Below are positions 60,301-64,000 of a DNA stretch of 64,000 nucleotides, piece after piece (the stretch's first letter is position 1; each line of letters opens with the position of its first letter). The notes under the pieces were generated by a model. It made no database searches and was not told the origin of the DNA. It saw only the letters and a program-made list of their open reading frames with translations. The position numbers and the translations under genes are program-made. The DNA lies in assembly GCA_017165825.1 (NCBI GenBank), contig CM029377.1:23326386-23390385 (forward strand). Direction: 5' to 3'. The stretch is from Hepsetus odoe. Taxonomy: Eukaryota > Chordata > Actinopteri > Characiformes > Hepsetidae.

Positions 60301-63300
60301 CTGCTTTGCATATCGCGAGGGCTCCTGTCCCCCAAATACACTGCTGGAAGAGGACGGTTCTAGTCCTCTGGTGACCTGCAGCCGGTGCTGTGTGCAGGTT
60401 CATGCCAGTAAGTGACCCCATGCGACACGCAAACACACGGTATTGATATTCATTTAAAGAATTAAGATAAAGTTGATTTAAGAATTAATGAGAGCCTAAT
60501 GATCTATAGAATCTACTTCTGTGAAGCTCTGCTTTATGTGGATGCGCAGAAAAGCCAGCAAGTCAGAGCTCAGTTGTCATGGTTGCAGCAAACTCTAGGA
60601 GCACCTCATAGAATGACACAGCTCTGACCCAAACGGTAACTATTTTCCAGTTGCTTGAGGGCTGGAACCATCATTTTGCGGATCACTAATTTGGCGATTT
60701 TAACCTGGAAGAACGAGGGATTTTTTTTCCTCCAAAGACCTTCGAAACCCAATCGATTTTCAGCAGGTACCAGAAAACATACAACTGGAACCTTGAGAAC
60801 AGGTCTGCTGGTGAAAGAGCTCAGTTCCAGTTAACCAGGTCCAAAGAAAACTCAGAAGTTTAGCTTGCTTTGTTCCGTACTCAGTTTTTGAGCGTTTTAT
60901 ATTAATGAATGTTTTTCTTTTGAACAAATCCAGGTTGCTATGGTGTTGCTGCCCATGACGTCAGCCAAGAGTGGACATGTGACCGCTGTTCATGTGGAGA
61001 CTTGACTGCTGTATGTAATGTCCATCAGTTAAACATTTAATAATTAATAGAAGAGGCTATTAACAGACCAAGAATATACAGTCCGGCTCACCAACTTACC
61101 TACAAAGCACAGCGAGCTCAAAACTATGTACTACTGTTTATTTTTTTATTTATTTTTGTTTGTTTGTTTGTTTTTTAACTTTTTGAGTCCACATACAAGC
61201 CATTAAGTTGTCCTTTAACAGTCTATTCCTTTGAACAAAGAGAATAGCTAAACGTAGAGGAAGTAGGTCGACCTGCCCTAGTGCTGCTAATGGTGTATAA
61301 TCGAGGTTTTATGCATTCATTGAGCTTTAAGTCACAAAGACTGTGAACGCAAAAGAAGGGGGGGGGGGGGAACTGATCATGCCAGTTTATTACTGTGATA
61401 ATACTGTGATTTGGCTGTTTTACTGATTGTGCTTTTTCTTGTGGAACAGGATTGCTGTCTGTGTAACTTGAGAGGAGGTGCATTGAAAAGAACAACTGAC
61501 AGCAGGTAAGGACATTATTTCTCTTTCCAGTCGTTAAAGTGTGCAGCATTACGGTGTCTTCAAGGTGCTGTTACCATGTTTCAGATGGGCCCATGTGATG
61601 TGTGCCATTGGTCTTCCTGAGGCAAAGTTTGTGGATGTAGTCGAGAGGAGTCCCATTGACGTCACTGCTGTCCCTGCTCAGAGATACAAACTGGTGCGTA
61701 TTAATGCCTGCACGAACAAAACGTCTGGGGAAGGAAACGGCCGCTTAAGTTAAAACTTAGTGGCGTCATACTTCCTGCAGATCCGTGTGCTCTTCAGAAG
61801 TCGATATAGACCCATTCAATGAATCCGGTTGGTGTTGCGCGTCTCATGTTGCGAGTCCGCATTTCCCCAAACGAGGCCGAGCCTGCTTGATAGAGAGGCA
61901 AGAGCATGTGAAGCTTCTTCAGAAAAAAGTTGTCCTCCCATAAACAGCCCTTAGTATTTGGACAGAGAGAAGATAGTCAGGCTCTACCCCTCCTCTCTGA
62001 GAAGACTAAATGAAAGGATAAGTACCTTTTGAATGCTTGTGTTCTAGTTTGTTTCTCTCTCTCTTCGTTCAGAAATGTATTTATTGTCGTAACCGCATGA
62101 AGAGGCTGTCGGGGGCGTGTATTCAGTGTTCTTGCGGCCGCTGCCCGACCTCCTTCCACGTGACCTGCGCTCACGCTGCTGGTGTCACCATGGAGCCTGA
62201 TGATTGGCCGTATGTGGTGTTCATCACCTGCCACAGGCACCAGTCACGGAGCTCCAGTGCTGTGAGTATTCTCACCACTGCTGTGCTTCGGTCCCGCTCC
62301 TTATAGGTAAAGTCCCGCCCCTCTCCTGTCAATCATGGAATCACTTCATTTCCTCCTGATTAGTATGTTCTTTTGCTCTGCCTTTTACTCCAGAATAGCA
62401 CCACCTTTCCTGCATTTTTTTTTATTTCGTTATCAGTTCTACTGTTTTCCTCATTCTTTATTTGCAATTTCCATCCTCATACAAATAAAAGCATGTTCTC
62501 CAATAAAACAGGTTTACTTACAGACCTAGTGATTTCAGGTAGGATTATACATAGTGATAGATTTTAAACACCATCGTTGGGAAATGGACTGTATTTATAT
62601 CTGATAATATGCACTCATTTAATGAAATATGCAGTTGCTGCAGGACAAAAACAGGAAACTTTAAAGCTTCAACTTCGTGTGAACCCTGTAACCACATGAA
62701 AATAGTGTTAGTCACTAAAATTAATAACGTTCTAACAAGGGTTTTTTTTTTTTTTTTTTTGTTAATAGGACAACATTGATCACAATGATTGTAATCCTTT
62801 GACAGCCCTAGAAATCAAATGCATGAAAGTCAAAGAAACAAATGTATCGCAGCCCTTTCATGAATGTTACACTTTTTTTTTTTTTTCTCAGAAACTGAAG
62901 GTGAGCCGGACGGAGCTGACACTGGGCCAAACGGTGATCACCAAACACAAGAACCTGCGTTACTACAGCTCCCGCGTTACTCAAGTGATGGCACAGACCT
63001 TTTACGAAGTCATGTTTGATGACGGCTCATTCAGCAATGACACCTACCCTGAGGACATCGTGGTGAGTCTTTTAGTGAACCATCCAGGACAGGAAAATAA
63101 AGGTTACCACATAGCAGAATTTCCTGGAGCAGCCGCCTCCTTCCTTTACCGTGTACACTGATCAGCAACGATGTCAACTGACAGTGAGTTCTTTTCTTAC
63201 AAAGGGCGGAAAAAACGGGCAGCGAATGAGCGGTCAGTGAAATTGGGCAGCTGGAAATCATAACATCTCCATCCAGGAGATGCTAACGCTCACGTGGAGG

Positions 63301-64000
63301 GAAGATTAGCCCACTTAGTCCAATCAAGAAGGGCTACTGGAGCACAAATTGCTCAAAAAAAAATTGATGCTGGCTCTGATAGGAAGATGAAGGAACACAC
63401 AGATGGAGTCAAATGGAGCTGAAGAACCTGACTGTAGACCTGATGAAGTGGCATTTTGGGTGTATATAGTTAAATATTGCTGATCGTGACCTAATTAACA
63501 CCAAAAGAAAAATCCAAAAATGAACTGTTTAACATTTATCCATGTTAGAGTCCATAAGAAACCCTTAACATTTCCCATACACTGAATATATTTTGCGAAC
63601 CTGGTTCTGATGGGCCAATCAGATCGACCTTTATTTGTTCAACATTATCACCCTTAAGATTTTTTTGCTGGGTTAAATGTCTACATCTTTAACCCCCTTT
63701 CACAGTACCACAACCTGCCACTTGGAGGCTCACTCAGTTCCCCCTCCCCCCAGTGTCACCCATGATTTTAATGGATCTTCTCAGAACAAAGTTTTTGGTG
63801 AAATGCAGGCGTGTTCGTTCTGTGAAATACTCCACTGGAACTTGTAGATGAGCTTATGAGGCCCGTGTTTATCCTGTTCAGAGCAGAGACTGTGCCAAGC
63901 TCGGGCCGCCAGAAGTCGGGGAGGCTGTGCAGGTGAAGTGGCCGGACGGACTCTTCTACGGAGCAAAATATCTGGGCTCCAACACCGCTTACATGTATCA
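54333..64000 (+). CDS. kdm4c: Lysine-specific demethylase 4C, JmjC histone demethylase (19 exons visible, 3' end outside window)
   Basis: Nuclear Fe(II)/2-oxoglutarate oxygenase that removes methyl groups from H3K9me3/me2 and H3K36me3. Exons: 54333-54476, 54731-54906, 55275-55389, 55582-55775, 56063-56112, 56251-56354, 56672-56809, 56935-57128, 57426-57619, 57798-59329, 59540-59651, 59823-60004, 60206-60407, 60934-61010, 61450-61505, 61585-61693, 62073-62261, 62892-63062, 63882-64000+. JmjN begins at about 15 (IMTFRPTMEEF). JmjC is about 145-310 with iron ligands His190, Glu192 (WHTEDMD) and His278 (YGYHAGFNHG), the same numbering as human KDM4C; CTCSKDMVK carries zinc-binding Cys. The PHD and extended PHD (HCAVCTLFMPYY, CCLCNLRGGAL, GACIQCSCGRCP) precede a double Tudor (QTFYEVMFDDGSF). 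PSCKIMTFRP and KVIPPKGWKP favour KDM4C over KDM4A/B. The window ends within the second Tudor domain. Confidence 0.96.
57798..59329 (+). CDS. kdm4c: kdm4c exon 10: enlarged disordered linker
   Basis: A 1532-bp exon encodes residues about 437-947, between the JmjC module and the PHD fingers. It is Ser/Pro/Glu-rich with no domain, ending in an acidic run (SGEREEDSSSESSEENISEC) and GLEPGEVSP, which matches the end of the human KDM4C linker. The visible protein already exceeds human KDM4C (about 1056 aa) because of this exon. The donor CCG|GTGAGC at 59329/59330 is preferred over the upstream GAG|GTCAGC (59320/59321); both keep frame. Confidence 0.88.
63276..63415 (+). pseudogene. Tc1-like transposase N-terminal relic
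   Basis: The plus strand reads LVQSRRATGAQIAQKKIDAG followed by SDRKMKEHT, which resembles the helix-turn-helix region of Tc1-like transposases. It is a short fragment in kdm4c intron 18. Confidence 0.5.

Overview
The window is vertebrate nuclear DNA, almost certainly from a ray-finned (teleost) fish. The evidence is intron-rich genes with GT-AG introns, a Rex3 retrotransposon, teleost-style tRNA-derived SINEs, L2 and Tc1-like relics, and many CA/GT microsatellites. An otophysan fish is my guess, not something shown. There is no bacterial or phage content.

Three protein-coding genes account for nearly all coding sequence. I placed every exon by hand from splice sites, reading frame and remembered family sequence, and the phases join without a break in all three. 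(1) pgm2, minus strand, 950-9661: 13 exons, 605 codons, complete; a sugar-phosphate mutase. (2) frmpd1, minus strand, 13266-28199: 15 coding exons, 1732 codons, complete; a PDZ+FERM scaffold with a very long disordered C-terminal half carried by two large exons. (3) kdm4c, plus strand, 54333 to beyond the window end: 19 exons visible (about 1352 codons); a JmjC histone demethylase with PHD and Tudor domains, cut off in the Tudor region. pgm2 and frmpd1 lie head to tail. frmpd1 and kdm4c are divergent, about 26 kb apart. The genes act in unrelated processes and nothing suggests an operon-like unit.

The 28.2-52.9 kb interval has no recognisable cellular gene. It is a collection of transposable elements: a nearly full-length but broken Rex3 (about 45.05-48.34 kb, minus), an L2-type LINE with an intact reverse-transcriptase frame (49.16-51.87 kb, minus) inserted into one unit of a 28-bp minisatellite, a decayed endonuclease/RT LINE (40.74-43.06 kb), other LINE tails, tandem and nested SINEs, and simple repeats. 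A CpG-bearing segment at 44.4-44.65 kb with a perfect NRF1-type palindrome and a downstream donor is a candidate upstream promoter/first exon for frmpd1.

The most interesting signals are: two solo LTR-like elements inside frmpd1 introns that carry CTCF-consensus-like motifs (one perfect, one in three tandem 42-bp copies with E-boxes); two GC-AG introns in kdm4c; several 5' splice sites lying inside GT microsatellites; the L2 that splits a minisatellite unit; and an unusually long kdm4c linker exon. I did not find a convincing undescribed biological system.
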